From positions 71,996 through 135,995 of the forward strand of contig JAZRFM010000030.1 of assembly GCA_045661345.1 (NCBI GenBank): a stretch of 64,000 nucleotides of DNA. Reading direction: 5' to 3'. The number at the start of each line of letters is the position of its first letter. The first letter of the stretch is position 1. The stretch is from RUG12461 sp045661345 (GTDB lineage: Bacteria; Bacillota; Clostridia; Lachnospirales; Lachnospiraceae). Positions 1-9,362 of this stretch are shown in pieces. The translations under genes and the position numbers were made by a program. The notes under the pieces are model-generated. The model made no database searches and was not told the DNA's origin. It was given only the letters and a program-made list of their open reading frames with translations.

Positions 1-89
1 TGCGTTTTGCTCCCCTGTTTGCCGCATCCGCCAAGGATGCCTGCAAGTAATAAAAGCAGAAGAGCCGTAGCAATCCGCCTTTTTTTCAT
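1..89 (-). CDS. Lipoprotein, N-terminal fragment (runs off the window)
   Basis: Only the first 29 codons are inside the window. They read as a bacterial lipoprotein signal peptide: Met-Lys-Lys-Arg-Arg, a Leu-rich hydrophobic core, then the lipobox Leu-Gly-Gly-Cys, with Cys22 as the expected lipidated residue. An AAGGAGG ribosome binding site lies just upstream at about 94-100. The ATG begins 18 bases after the stop of the MacB-like permease, so this is probably the last visible gene of that export operon. It may be an extracellular partner of the exporter. The family cannot be told from so short a piece. Confidence 0.75.
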   Translation of the reverse strand, partial: MKKRRIATALLLLLLAGILGGCGKQGSKT

Positions 90-107
90 AATGCCTCCTT
101 TTTCTGC

Positions 108-1403
108 TTATTCATATCGTAATGCATCTATGGGATCCATTTTTGCTGCCTTATTCGCCGGATAGTATCCGAAAAAGATGCCGACTGCCATGGAAAAACC
201 AAGTGAAATCAGAATACTGGAAACAGACGGTGTTGCCGGTACATCCAACAGCTTCGCGGCCACCATACCCAGCACTGTCCCCAGGATCACACCGATGATA
301 CCGCCGATCAGACAAATCACCATCGCCTCCACCAGAAACTGCATCCGGATGGCGGAATTCGGAGCTCCGATGGCCTTCCGCGTGCCAATCTCTCTGGTAC
401 GTTCCGTAATGGAAACCAGCATGATGTTCATCACACCGATACCGCCGACCAGAAGGGCAATCCCGGCAATAAACGCGATCCCTGTCGTCACCGTTCCCAT
501 CACGGATGTCAGGGTGTCGAGCACAGATGACATGGAAAATGCATACGGCTCGAAACGCCTGTTATTCCGGTAATACGTATTAAAAAACTGCTCCGTGGAG
601 GTCGCAAAGCTGTCGACATCGATACCGGTTGCCATCACAACGGTAAAACTGGATGTTCCCGCGGTGTGATTTAAATCCCGCGCTGTCGGCAGCGGCAGAT
701 ACAAATCTGTTGTCATATCCTTTTCGGAAGTATTCCCGAAGTTATATGCGGATTGCTCGTATTCGTAAACACCGACAATCGTGGCAGACAGATACTTGTC
801 TCCCGATACAAGAGTGATCGTACTGCCGATGGCCGCGTTGGAATCTCCCTGAAAGAGATTGTTCACGGCCTTATCGGAAATAATCGCAGCCATGCTGTGA
901 TTTTCGATCTCCTGATCCGTAAAATACCTGCCATCCGTCAGTTCCAGATTGTTTGCGACAAAAAAACCGTCACTGACACCGGAAGGAGATACATTTGCAT
1001 ATAGTTTATCGACCAAAAGCTGTCCGGAGGTTAGGTTTTCCTGCACGGCAATTGCTTCCACCGTATCCGGATAGGTATCACAATACGCACGCAGCATCTC
1101 ATCCGTAAAGTAATCGTCCTCCGTCGGTGTATGCATGGATCCTCCCGGACCGCCAAACTGCATGCCCATCTCCACGGATTGTCCTTCTTCCTCCTCTTCT
1201 TTTTCCTGCAAAGAAACCGTGAGGTTCGTCGCCCCCAAAGATCCCATGCTGTCCGTCAGAGAAGATTCCATGGATTTTCCTACCGTCATGATGGTGATCA
1301 CCGAGGAAATGCCGATGATGATACCGAGCATTGTAAGAAATGCGCGCATTTTGTTTGCCCGAAGGCTGGAGAGTGCCAGCCGGATGTTTTCATACAACAG
1401 CAT
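108..1403 (-). CDS. MacB/FtsX-type ABC transporter permease
   Basis: This 431-residue protein has the MacB layout: a cytoplasmic N-terminus, one membrane helix at about residues 21-41, a large external MacB_PCD-like domain to about residue 300, and three C-terminal helices forming the FtsX domain. The cytoplasmic loop with E-R-T-R-E-I-G-x-R-K-A-I-G-A is typical of the family and contacts the ATPase. The external domain has an acidic run of Glu near residue 70 and a Gly/Met-rich patch after it. It overlaps the ATPase gene by 14 bases and follows an HlyD-type adaptor, the usual order of tripartite-like exporters of peptides, antibiotics or lipids in Gram-positive bacteria. The substrate is unknown. 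Confidence 0.9.
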   Translation of the reverse strand: MLLYENIRLALSSLRANKMRAFLTMLGIIIGISSVITIMTVGKSMESSLTDSMGSLGATNLTVSLQEKEEEEEGQSVEMGMQFGGPGGSMHTPTEDDYFTDEMLRAYCDTYPDTVEAIAVQENLTSGQLLVDKLYANVSPSGVSDGFFVANNLELTDGRYFTDQEIENHSMAAIISDKAVNNLFQGDSNAAIGSTITLVSGDKYLSATIVGVYEYEQSAYNFGNTSEKDMTTDLYLPLPTARDLNHTAGTSSFTVVMATGIDVDSFATSTEQFFNTYYRNNRRFEPYAFSMSSVLDTLTSVMGTVTTGIAFIAGIALLVGGIGVMNIMLVSITERTREIGTRKAIGAPNSAIRMQFLVEAMVICLIGGIIGVILGTVLGMVAAKLLDVPATPSVSSILISLGFSMAVGIFFGYYPANKAAKMDPIDALRYE

Positions 1404-2106
1404 GACCGCTTCCCTCCCGTTCCGAAATGACCGCGCCGTCCTTTAAGGTGATAATCCTTTCTGTCTCTTCTGCCAGCTCCGGCGAATGTGTAATCAGTAT
1501 GACGGTTTTTCCTTTTTCCTCATGAAGCTTATGGAAAAGATCCATGACCATGCGTCCCGTGGAAGAATCCAACGCACCGGTTGGTTCATCTGCAAGAATG
1601 ATGGAGGGGTCATTTCCCATGGCACGCGCTATGGCAACACGCTGTTTCTGTCCGCCGGAAAGCTCTTCGGGACGATGTTTCATACGATCCTCCATGCCAA
1701 CCAGCCGCAGCAGATCCACCGCCCGCTCATTCCGCTCTTTTCTGGGCATTCCGGCATAGAGCATGGGAAGCTCCACATTCATAAGGGCACTGGTTTTGGC
1801 GATCAGGTTGTATGTCTGAAAGACAAAGCCGACCTTCTGATTGCGGATGACAGAAAGCTCCGAATCCCGCGCAGCGTTTGTGTCCACCCCGTCCAGGGTA
1901 TAATGCCCCTCCGTCGGCCTGTCCAGGGTCCCGATGATATTCATCAGCGTGGACTTCCCGGATCCGGATGCGCCCACCACAGCCAGAAATTCTCCCTCAT
2001 AAACTGTCAGATCCACACCGCACAAAGCGGAAAGCTCATTCGGGGTATCTATAAAGTATTTCTTGACAATGCCCGTCATTTCGATCATTTTACGCCGGTC
2101 TTCCAT
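1390..2106 (-). CDS. ABC transporter ATP-binding protein, MacB/LolD type
   Basis: This 238-residue ATPase powers the neighbouring FtsX-type permease. Visible motifs are Walker A G-A-S-G-S-G-K-S-T, the signature L-S-G-G-Q-K-Q-R-V-A-I-A-R-A, Walker B I-I-L-A-D-E-P-T-G-A-L-D and the switch His in V-I-L-I-T-H. The spacing and the D-E-P-T-G-A-L-D form are typical of the MacB/LolD/FtsE group. It starts 1 base after the adaptor gene ends and overlaps the permease at its 3' end, so the three genes are translationally linked. Confidence 0.95.
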   Translation of the reverse strand: MEDRRKMIEMTGIVKKYFIDTPNELSALCGVDLTVYEGEFLAVVGASGSGKSTLMNIIGTLDRPTEGHYTLDGVDTNAARDSELSVIRNQKVGFVFQTYNLIAKTSALMNVELPMLYAGMPRKERNERAVDLLRLVGMEDRMKHRPEELSGGQKQRVAIARAMGNDPSIILADEPTGALDSSTGRMVMDLFHKLHEEKGKTVILITHSPELAEETERIITLKDGAVISEREGSGHAVV

Positions 2107-2107
2107 A

Positions 2108-3613
2108 TCAGAAGCCTCCCATGGGCCCGCGCTGATTCATCATGATCATCATATCACTTAACGTGGAATCCGTAACCGGAACGATCACTTCCATTCCTTC
2201 TTCCAGCTCATCACTGATCACTTCCACGTAATATGCACTCTCTATGCCTTTTTCCACCGTAACCTTCCTGCGATTCATAGCTGCGGCAAGATTCACCGCG
2301 GCTTCTCCTCCCTGACCCGCAGGCATCATTTCCGATGGTGCTCCGTTGTCATTCTTTTGCTCAGAGGAAGGCATCTGATCAGCCGGAAGGGGATTCGTTT
2401 TATCAACCACCTCGACGTAATCATTTCCTTCATCATCCGTCTGTACCGCATCGTAAGGAACCGTCAATACATGATCCTTTTCCTCTGTCACGATGCTTAC
2501 CTTTGCTGTCATATCCAGTCTGAAGACATCCTCCTGTTCATCCAGCGAAAGTCGCACTTCATAGGTAACATCCTGTGAAGAACTGCTGACGGAGGACGTG
2601 GTCGAAGAACTGCTGCTGGTGGATTTTGGCGAAATGGAAATGACTTCCCCCGCAAACTCCGCGTCATCCGTCGCGTTTGTCCGGATCACGGCCCGTTGTC
2701 CAACCGCAATTTTTCCTATGTCATATTCATCCACCTTTGCGGATACCTCTAAACGGCTGATATCATCAATGACAGCGATGGCTCCGCCGGAGTAAGTATC
2801 GCCCACCGCAACACCGACAGACGTAACCACACCCGAGATTGGTGCTGTCACACAGCTTTTTTCCATATCCTGTTTTGCATTTTCCACAGATTGCTCGGCC
2901 GCCTTGTTCTCCTGCTTAATCCTTGCCAGCTGAAGATCATATTCTGCCTTTTCTATGGCTTCCTGAAGCTTCACCTTCTGGCTTTCCAGATTGTCCAGGG
3001 CCTGGTCATACGTATTGAAGGCATTGTTTGCATTGGTTTCCGCTGTATAAAGGGCATTATGATTCTGTTCGGTGGGATTGTTTTCATAGGTTGTTCTGGC
3101 ATTCTGCAGACTGACCCCCGCTACTTCATAATCATGACGGGCTCTGTCAATCGCTCCCTCGAGATTCGGAATTTCCCGCTGATACTCATTTTGTGCATCC
3201 AAAAGCGCCTGCTGGGCAGCTTCCATGTTATATCCGGTCGTCAGATCGTTTTCCGCATCGGAATTCTGAGCATTCGTAAGCTTGTCCTCCAGATCCCCGG
3301 TTTCAAATTCACAAAGAACATCCCCGGTTTGCACGGTATCCCCTACCTTTACGTTCACCTTTTCCACCACAACACCGGAGAGGGAGGATTTCACGGTCTG
3401 TTCCTCGGTGCCGACGATCGTCCCGCTCGCGGACACGGTGCTCACAAGATCCCGATATTCCACTGCTGCCGTCTCCTCGGCAGACATGTTTTCCAATAAT
3501 TCTTTTGCTTTTTTCCGGAGGTTGGCTAACCCTACAATGATCAGAATAACGATCGCCGCTATGATACACAGCGCTATAATCAATCTCTTCTTTTTTTTCT
3601 TCTTGATATCCAT
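2108..3613 (-). CDS. HlyD/MacA-like efflux adaptor (membrane fusion) protein
   Basis: The 501-residue protein has a Lys-rich N-terminus, one membrane helix at about residues 11-29, a split biotinyl-lipoyl-like domain flanking a long helical hairpin (about 120-245), and beta-barrel and membrane-proximal domains. The hairpin is Gln/Glu/Asn-rich as expected for a coiled coil. A run of Ser/Thr (about 330-350) interrupts the beta-barrel region, and a Met/Gly-rich segment lies near residue 425. It forms an export complex with the ATPase and permease downstream. Its gene starts only 6 bases after the fumarase beta gene, so transcripts may run through from a metabolic gene. The substrate is unknown. 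Confidence 0.88.
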   Translation of the reverse strand: MDIKKKKKKRLIIALCIIAAIVILIIVGLANLRKKAKELLENMSAEETAAVEYRDLVSTVSASGTIVGTEEQTVKSSLSGVVVEKVNVKVGDTVQTGDVLCEFETGDLEDKLTNAQNSDAENDLTTGYNMEAAQQALLDAQNEYQREIPNLEGAIDRARHDYEVAGVSLQNARTTYENNPTEQNHNALYTAETNANNAFNTYDQALDNLESQKVKLQEAIEKAEYDLQLARIKQENKAAEQSVENAKQDMEKSCVTAPISGVVTSVGVAVGDTYSGGAIAVIDDISRLEVSAKVDEYDIGKIAVGQRAVIRTNATDDAEFAGEVISISPKSTSSSSSTTSSVSSSSQDVTYEVRLSLDEQEDVFRLDMTAKVSIVTEEKDHVLTVPYDAVQTDDEGNDYVEVVDKTNPLPADQMPSSEQKNDNGAPSEMMPAGQGGEAAVNLAAAMNRRKVTVEKGIESAYYVEVISDELEEGMEVIVPVTDSTLSDMMIMMNQRGPMGGF

Positions 3614-3619
3614 TGAAAC

Positions 3620-4174
3620 CTACCCTTTTTTCCATTCCGTGATTGCTGTTTCATAAAGATCATGGCCATGGGCGTCGATCACCACGATTACGGGAAAATC
3701 CTCTATTTCGATGCGGCGAAGCGCCTCTGCTCCAAGGTCCTCATAACAAAGGATCTCTGCCTTCCTGATACATTTGGAAAGCAAAGCACCGGCACCTCCC
3801 ACTGCCGCAAAATAGACGGCGTAATTCCTTTTCATGGCCTCCTTTACTTCTCTGGAGCGCTTTCCCTTTCCGATCATCGCACGCAATCCCAGATCCAGAA
3901 GCTCCGGTGTATAGGCATCCATTCTGGTGGCAGTCGTGGGACCCGCAGACCCGATGGCATGCCCCTCTCTGGCCGGAGATGGTCCCATATAATAGATGGT
4001 CGCACCGGCCAGATCAACCGGCAGAGCCTCTCCCCGGTCCAAAGCCTCTTTCAGTCGTTTGTGTGCCGCATCCCGTGCGACATAACAGGATCCGCTTAAT
4101 CTCACGGATTCACCGCATTTTAACCGTTTTACCTCTTCTTCCGTCAGCGGAAGATGTATTCTTTTATCAGACAT
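3620..4174 (-). CDS. Fumarate hydratase, beta subunit (class I, Fe-S)
   Basis: At 184 residues it matches the C-terminal (beta) subunit of two-subunit class I fumarases and tartrate dehydratases, which interconvert fumarate and malate. Family marks are Y-Y-M-G-P-S-P-A, G-P-T-T-A-T-R-M-D, I-G-K-G near the middle and a Gly-Gly-Ala-Gly-Ala segment. The alpha subunit lies at 5839-6690, same strand, but a diguanylate cyclase gene on the opposite strand sits between them, so the subunits cannot share a simple operon. The next gene is the HlyD-like adaptor, 6 bases away. TtdB-like specificity for tartrate cannot be excluded. Confidence 0.9.
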   Translation of the reverse strand: MSDKRIHLPLTEEEVKRLKCGESVRLSGSCYVARDAAHKRLKEALDRGEALPVDLAGATIYYMGPSPAREGHAIGSAGPTTATRMDAYTPELLDLGLRAMIGKGKRSREVKEAMKRNYAVYFAAVGGAGALLSKCIRKAEILCYEDLGAEALRRIEIEDFPVIVVIDAHGHDLYETAITEWKKG

Positions 4175-4270
4175 GTTGTGATTTTATCATAAAATGCCGG
4201 GAAAAAAGTGAAAAAAAAATGAAATAATGATAAAATATTTCTATCATACCTTGAAAGGAAAGCATTCTGA

Positions 4271-5842
4271 ATGAATCGTGCCGAACAAAGTCAGGTCAAA
4301 CCGACGAGAAGTCTTTTGCATAAAATCTCCCTGATCTTTTTTTTCTACACATTGATTATCCTGCTCGTAACCGGTGTGAGCACCTATATCAGTCAATTAA
4401 ATATCTATCGTCAGCAATGCGAAAAAGATATCCGGAATATCGGACAGTATCTTGCCATCCTGATGGAAAATGACCAGGAAGACTTCAAGACCTATCAGGA
4501 ATACTATATGGAGCATTTTAACGATGTCAATATTCCCTATGATTTTGACGAATATCAGACCGCGCTGGATCATTTCTGGGAACTCTACGAAAAAGAATAC
4601 CCCGGACAGGCATTCGGTGTGGACGTCACATTCAAGGATCTTTCACCCGAGGTAAAAGAAGCATATTTTATCTATTTCCACGAGTATTGGCTACTGGCTT
4701 TTGAAAAAGCCAGGGAAGCCTTTCATATTCCCTACAGCTATTATCTTGTGATGAAGCCCGATCAGCATGATGTTGTCTATATGATCGACGGAGAGAGAAC
4801 AGAAAAGATTGTAGATGATCAATCCTATCTCTATCTGGGTGATGAATACTATAATGACCCGAACAAATACAAAATCCTGTGGGATACCTGGTTTTCCGGA
4901 CAGCCGCAAAACGGATATATGGAATTCGACAACTCCTGGGGTCATACCTACGGCTACTACACACCGCTTGTCATCAACGGGGAAACACTTGGCATTATTG
5001 CAACGGAAATCGATGTAGCCACCGTCAATCATGAAATCCTGGGCAATACCATCCGTCAGCTTCTCAGCGTCATGATCGTGATTTGCTGCGGCAATATTCT
5101 GATCATGTTAGTAATCTATCATCTGTTTCTGAAGAGAACCAGAATCCTGGAAGACAGAGTACGTAACTATTCGGAAAGCAAGGACGTCATGATCGCTGCT
5201 CAGATAGAATCAGAGTTTGCGGGGAACGATGAGATCTCTTCTCTCGGACATCAGTTTGCCTCCATGATCCTCGAGATTGACACCCATATCAAAAAGCTTG
5301 TGCAGACCTCGAAGAAACTGGAGGATACAAAGCAAAAAGTCAGTGAGATGAGCGGATTGTCAAACAAAGACGCACTCACCGGGATTCGAAATAAAAATGC
5401 CTACGATGCGGAAGTGACTTTGATTGAACAGGAAATGATACATGGCAGGTGTGAATTCGGCATCGCCATCGTGGATATGAATTACCTGAAACGCATCAAT
5501 GACACGTATGGACGGGACAAAGGAAACCTGGCCATCCAGAAGCTTTGTAAACTGGTATGTGATACTTTCCATCATTCCCCGGTATTTCGGATAGGGGGAG
5601 ATGAATTCGTGATTCTTTTGAAGGGAAACGACTATCGAAGAATCAACGATCTGATTTCCGCTTTCAACAAGGTGATCGACCACCCGGATCCGGCAAAGGA
5701 AGACTGGGAATGTCCTTCCGCGGCGATTGGTTATGCGCTCTTTGATTCCACCATTGATAACAACTTTGCCTCTGTATTCAACCGGGCTGATCGGGCGATG
5801 TTTGAGAGAAAGAAAGAAATGAAAGCAGTGCAGGAGAATTAG
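4271..5842 (+). CDS. Membrane-bound GGDEF diguanylate cyclase
   Basis: The 523-residue protein should make cyclic di-GMP from GTP. It has a membrane helix at about 19-40, an external sensor of about 220 residues resembling a Cache-type domain, a second helix at about 265-287, a HAMP-like/coiled-coil linker, and a GGDEF domain from about 360. The catalytic Gly-Gly-Asp-Glu-Phe is at 442-446 and the upstream D-A-L-T-G-I-R-N-K motif is intact. The inhibitory RxxD site expected just before GGDEF is absent, so product inhibition through it is unlikely. An AAAGGAAAG site precedes the ATG. It is divergent from fumarase beta and convergent with fumarase alpha, overlapping the latter by 4 bases. Confidence 0.92.
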   Translation: MNRAEQSQVKPTRSLLHKISLIFFFYTLIILLVTGVSTYISQLNIYRQQCEKDIRNIGQYLAILMENDQEDFKTYQEYYMEHFNDVNIPYDFDEYQTALDHFWELYEKEYPGQAFGVDVTFKDLSPEVKEAYFIYFHEYWLLAFEKAREAFHIPYSYYLVMKPDQHDVVYMIDGERTEKIVDDQSYLYLGDEYYNDPNKYKILWDTWFSGQPQNGYMEFDNSWGHTYGYYTPLVINGETLGIIATEIDVATVNHEILGNTIRQLLSVMIVICCGNILIMLVIYHLFLKRTRILEDRVRNYSESKDVMIAAQIESEFAGNDEISSLGHQFASMILEIDTHIKKLVQTSKKLEDTKQKVSEMSGLSNKDALTGIRNKNAYDAEVTLIEQEMIHGRCEFGIAIVDMNYLKRINDTYGRDKGNLAIQKLCKLVCDTFHHSPVFRIGGDEFVILLKGNDYRRINDLISAFNKVIDHPDPAKEDWECPSAAIGYALFDSTIDNNFASVFNRADRAMFERKKEMKAVQEN

Positions 5843-6690
5843 AGTTCTAATTCGATATGTCGGTTGACGTGACAACAAATGTTGACAGCCACGGGCAGAC
5901 CGGCAATATGGGTCGGAAAAGTCTCAATCTGAACGGCAAGCGCGGTTGTCGTCCCGCCGAGACCACCCGGTCCGATTCCGAGATCGTTGATCTTACCCAG
6001 CAGCTCCTTTTCAAGAGCAGCGATATGCGGCAGGGGAGAATATGTCCCGGTTTTTCTTGTCAGGGCTGTTTTCGCCATACAGGCTGCTTTTTCGAAATCA
6101 CCGCCGATTCCGACCCCGACCACCATAGGTGGGCATGCGTTGGGACCGGCGTCTTCTACGGCTTCCAGAACCGCTCTTTTTACACCCTCTATGCCTTCCG
6201 CAGGCTTTAACATAAAGATCCTGCTCATGTTTTCACTGCCGAAGCCCTTCGGCGCAAGCACAATCCTTACCCGGTTCCCGGGAACAATCTGCATATGGAT
6301 CACCGCCGGTGTGTTATCTCCGGTGTTTTCCCGCAACAACGGATCCTTTACGACAGATTTACGAAGATATCCTTCCCGATAACCCTGTCTGACTCCTTCA
6401 TTCACCGCATCTGTCAGATCACCGTTCGTAAAATGCACATCCTGCCCGATGAAAAGGAAGACAACTGCCATTCCCGTGTCCTGACAGATCGGGATCATTT
6501 CTTCTTCCGCAATTTGGAGATTCTCCTGCAGCTGGTTCAAAACATTCTGACCAACGGGGGATTTTTCTGTCGTTTTTGCCGATTGAAGACATTCTTTCAT
6601 GTCTTCCGATAAAAAATGGTTCACCTTGACAGACATTTCCCGTATCACAGCAGTTATTTCCGAAACGTTGATTTCTCTGTACTCATTCAT
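5839..6690 (-). CDS. Fumarate hydratase, alpha subunit (class I, Fe-S)
   Basis: At 283 residues it matches the alpha subunit of two-part class I fumarases, which carries the catalytic [4Fe-4S] cluster. The expected cysteines are visible in I-C-Q-D-T-G (about residue 69), N-A-C-P-P and C-C-H near the C-terminus, with G-G-T-T-T-A-L-A also present. Its ATG overlaps the gyrA stop as ATGA, so it is probably translated from gyrA read-through. The beta subunit is 1.7 kb away behind an opposite-strand gene, an unusual arrangement because these subunits are normally adjacent. Confidence 0.92.
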   Translation of the reverse strand: MNEYREINVSEITAVIREMSVKVNHFLSEDMKECLQSAKTTEKSPVGQNVLNQLQENLQIAEEEMIPICQDTGMAVVFLFIGQDVHFTNGDLTDAVNEGVRQGYREGYLRKSVVKDPLLRENTGDNTPAVIHMQIVPGNRVRIVLAPKGFGSENMSRIFMLKPAEGIEGVKRAVLEAVEDAGPNACPPMVVGVGIGGDFEKAACMAKTALTRKTGTYSPLPHIAALEKELLGKINDLGIGPGGLGGTTTALAVQIETFPTHIAGLPVAVNICCHVNRHIELEL

Positions 6691-9290
6691 AGATCATCCG
6701 AGATCCCGTGCTCTTTTAACAGCTCCTCTTCGGTCAGACCGTTTTCTTCATCGTCCTCTCCCGAATCTTCTGCTGCATCCTGAGCTACGGCGTCATATTC
6801 ACGCAATTCCTCCTGATCCGGAAGCTCCGGTACTTCTGCCTCCAGAATCGCATCGTCCTTTCGAACCTTTGCAAAGCTTGCGACTGTCACATCCTTATCC
6901 AGATTGATGAGCTTGACACCTGAAGTGACACGACCGGAGAGTGCGGTACCGTTCACTGCGATCCGGATGATGACACCCTCTGTCGTGATAATCATGACTT
7001 CATTGTCTTCCTCCACAGCCTTGAAACCGATAAGATTGCCGGTTTTTTCGGTAATCTTATAGCATCGGACGCCTTTTCCGCCGCGAAACTGGGGACTGAA
7101 CTCGGTCATCAGCGTACATTTGCCCAGACCCTTTTCCGATACAAACATCAGAGAAGTTCCCTGAACATCCAGCTGCATACCGATCACTTCATCCTGATCC
7201 GCCAGATTCATACCCCGCACACCCATGGAAGTACGGCCTGTACTGCGGACGTCCCGTTCGTGGAAACGGATGCACTGCCCGTATTTTGTCACCAGGAAAA
7301 CATCCCGGTCTCCGTCTGTCAGCTTCACCTCGATCAACTCATCCTGATCCTTCAGGTTGATGGCAGCCAGACCGGTTTTCCTGATATTTCTGAAATCATT
7401 CAGAGGGGTTTTTTTCACAACACCGCTCTTGGTTGCCATGAAGAGGAAACGGCCCTCTTCGTATTTTTCCACGGGGATCAGTGCGGAAATTGTCTCCTCC
7501 GGCTGCAATTGCAGGAGATTGACGATGGCGAGTCCTCTGGAAGTCCTGCTCGCTTCGGGAATCTCATAAGCCTTGATTCGATAAACCCGTCCCAGATTCG
7601 TGAAAAACAGAAGATATCGGTGAGAAACTGTCATGAGCAGCTCATCAATATAATCATCATCTATGGTTTCCATGCCTTTGATTCCGTGTCCACCACGGTG
7701 CTGGGCTCTGAAATGATCCAGGCTCATTCGCTTGATATATCCAAGCTTTGTCATGGCAATCACGGTATTGGTAACCGGGATCAGTTCCTCTGCGGAAATA
7801 TCGGATGAGTCAAAACCAATGGTGGAACGTCTTTCATCCCCGTATTTTTCCGCAACTTCGGAAAGCTCTGTTTTGATCACGGTAAGGAGTTTTTTTTCAT
7901 CTGCCAGAATCTCTTTATATTCAGCAATCGCTTTCAACAGCTCCGCATATTCTGCTTCCAGCTTTTCCCGTTCCAAACCGGTCAGCGCACGCAGACGCAT
8001 CTCCACAATGGCGGTAGCCTGTGCTTCTGTAAGCGAGAACCGTTCCATCAGTCCTTCTTTTGCTTCCTGCGTGGTGTGACTGCCGCGGATGATCTGAATC
8101 ACTTCATCGATATTATCCAAAGCAATCAGCAAACCCTGTATGATATGAGCCCGTTCCTCTGCTTTGTTCAGATCATATCTGGTACGCCGAGTGATCACGT
8201 CCTTCTGATGCAGAAGATAATAATTCAGCATCTCATACAGATTCAGTACCTTCGGCTCCCCGTTGACCAGGGCAAGCATGATCACACCGAAGGTATCCTG
8301 CATCTGGGTATGCTTGTATAACTGGTTCAATACCACATTGGCATTGACATCCCGTCGCAATTCAATACAGATCCTCATTCCCTCGCGATCAGATTCGTCC
8401 CTGAGGTCTGTAATACCGTCAATTCTTTTATCCCTGTGCAGTTCAGCGATCTTTTCCATCAGACGCGCCTTATTCACCATATAGGGAAGCTCGGAAACGA
8501 TGATTCTGTTTTTTCCGTTATCCATCGTTTCTATTTCCGTGACAGCCCGTACTTTAATCTTTCCTCTTCCGGTACGGTAGCTTTCTTCAATCCCTTTTGT
8601 ACCCAGGATCATCCCTCCGGTAGGGAAATCCGGACCCTTTACGATCTCCATTAATTCTGTAAGCTCCGTGGGTTTTTCCTCAATCTGATCATCAATAATA
8701 CGGATCACCGCATTGGAAACCTCTTTCAGATTATGGGGAGGAATATTGGTAGCCATACCGACTGCAATACCTGTCGTTCCGTTGACCAGAAGATTCGGAA
8801 TACGGGAGGGGAGAACGGTCGGCTCTTTTTCCGTTTCATCAAAGTTCGGCGCAAAATCAACAGTATCCTTGTTGATATCACGCAGCATTTCCATGGCCAT
8901 CCTGGACAGGCGTGCTTCCGTATAACGCATGGCTGCTGCGCCGTCCCCGTCTACCGAACCAAAATTACCGTGTCCGTCCACAAGAGGATAGCGTGTTGAC
9001 CAGTCCTGAGCCAGATTGACAAGAGCACCGTAGATTGAGCTGTCTCCATGGGGATGATATTTACCCATGGTATCACCGACAATACGGGCACATTTCCGAT
9101 GAGGCTTGTCCGGCGTATTTCCCAGCTCGCTCATGGAGAAAAGGACTCTCCTCTGCACCGGTTTTAAACCGTCTCTGACATCCGGAAGCGCACGGCTCGC
9201 AATGACACTCATTGCGTAGTCGATATAGGAACTCTCCATGGTTTTTTTCAGATCAACGTCATGGATGTTGTCAAAAATCGTGTCGTCCAT
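6687..9290 (-). CDS. gyrA: DNA gyrase subunit A
   Basis: This 867-residue protein is the breakage-reunion subunit of gyrase, which introduces negative supercoils. The catalytic Tyr123 lies in A-A-A-M-R-Y-T-E-A-R. The N-terminal winged-helix and tower domains are followed by a beta-propeller domain with the GyrA-box-like Q-F-R-G-G-K-G-V-R. In the quinolone-determining loop the sequence is H-G-D-S-S-I-Y-G, so the position equivalent to E. coli Asp87 is Gly88 here. The acidic C-terminal tail (about 830-867) is rich in Glu and Asp. It lies 72 bases downstream of gyrB and overlaps fumarase alpha by 4 bases. Confidence 0.98.
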   Translation of the reverse strand: MDDTIFDNIHDVDLKKTMESSYIDYAMSVIASRALPDVRDGLKPVQRRVLFSMSELGNTPDKPHRKCARIVGDTMGKYHPHGDSSIYGALVNLAQDWSTRYPLVDGHGNFGSVDGDGAAAMRYTEARLSRMAMEMLRDINKDTVDFAPNFDETEKEPTVLPSRIPNLLVNGTTGIAVGMATNIPPHNLKEVSNAVIRIIDDQIEEKPTELTELMEIVKGPDFPTGGMILGTKGIEESYRTGRGKIKVRAVTEIETMDNGKNRIIVSELPYMVNKARLMEKIAELHRDKRIDGITDLRDESDREGMRICIELRRDVNANVVLNQLYKHTQMQDTFGVIMLALVNGEPKVLNLYEMLNYYLLHQKDVITRRTRYDLNKAEERAHIIQGLLIALDNIDEVIQIIRGSHTTQEAKEGLMERFSLTEAQATAIVEMRLRALTGLEREKLEAEYAELLKAIAEYKEILADEKKLLTVIKTELSEVAEKYGDERRSTIGFDSSDISAEELIPVTNTVIAMTKLGYIKRMSLDHFRAQHRGGHGIKGMETIDDDYIDELLMTVSHRYLLFFTNLGRVYRIKAYEIPEASRTSRGLAIVNLLQLQPEETISALIPVEKYEEGRFLFMATKSGVVKKTPLNDFRNIRKTGLAAINLKDQDELIEVKLTDGDRDVFLVTKYGQCIRFHERDVRSTGRTSMGVRGMNLADQDEVIGMQLDVQGTSLMFVSEKGLGKCTLMTEFSPQFRGGKGVRCYKITEKTGNLIGFKAVEEDNEVMIITTEGVIIRIAVNGTALSGRVTSGVKLINLDKDVTVASFAKVRKDDAILEAEVPELPDQEELREYDAVAQDAAEDSGEDDEENGLTEEELLKEHGISDDL

Positions 9291-9323
9291 TCAAAATCCC
9301 TTCTTGTAACTGTTTTATGGGTT

Positions 9324-9353
9324 AGGGTCAAAAGTCACATACCGCCTGACCCT
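9324..9353 (-). other. Inverted repeat in the gyrB-gyrA spacer
   Basis: A 7-base inverted repeat (AGGGTCA/TGACCCT) with a 16-base loop lies in the 72-base gap between gyrB and gyrA. It has no T tail, so it is not a clear terminator. It might stabilise the transcript or be a weak operator. Confidence 0.3.
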
Positions 9354-9362
9354 GACATGATT

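Noticed and set aside
9009..9050. Acquired fluoroquinolone resistance in gyrA
   Set aside because: Gly at this position is probably normal for the lineage. There is no evidence of a recent change from the sequence alone.
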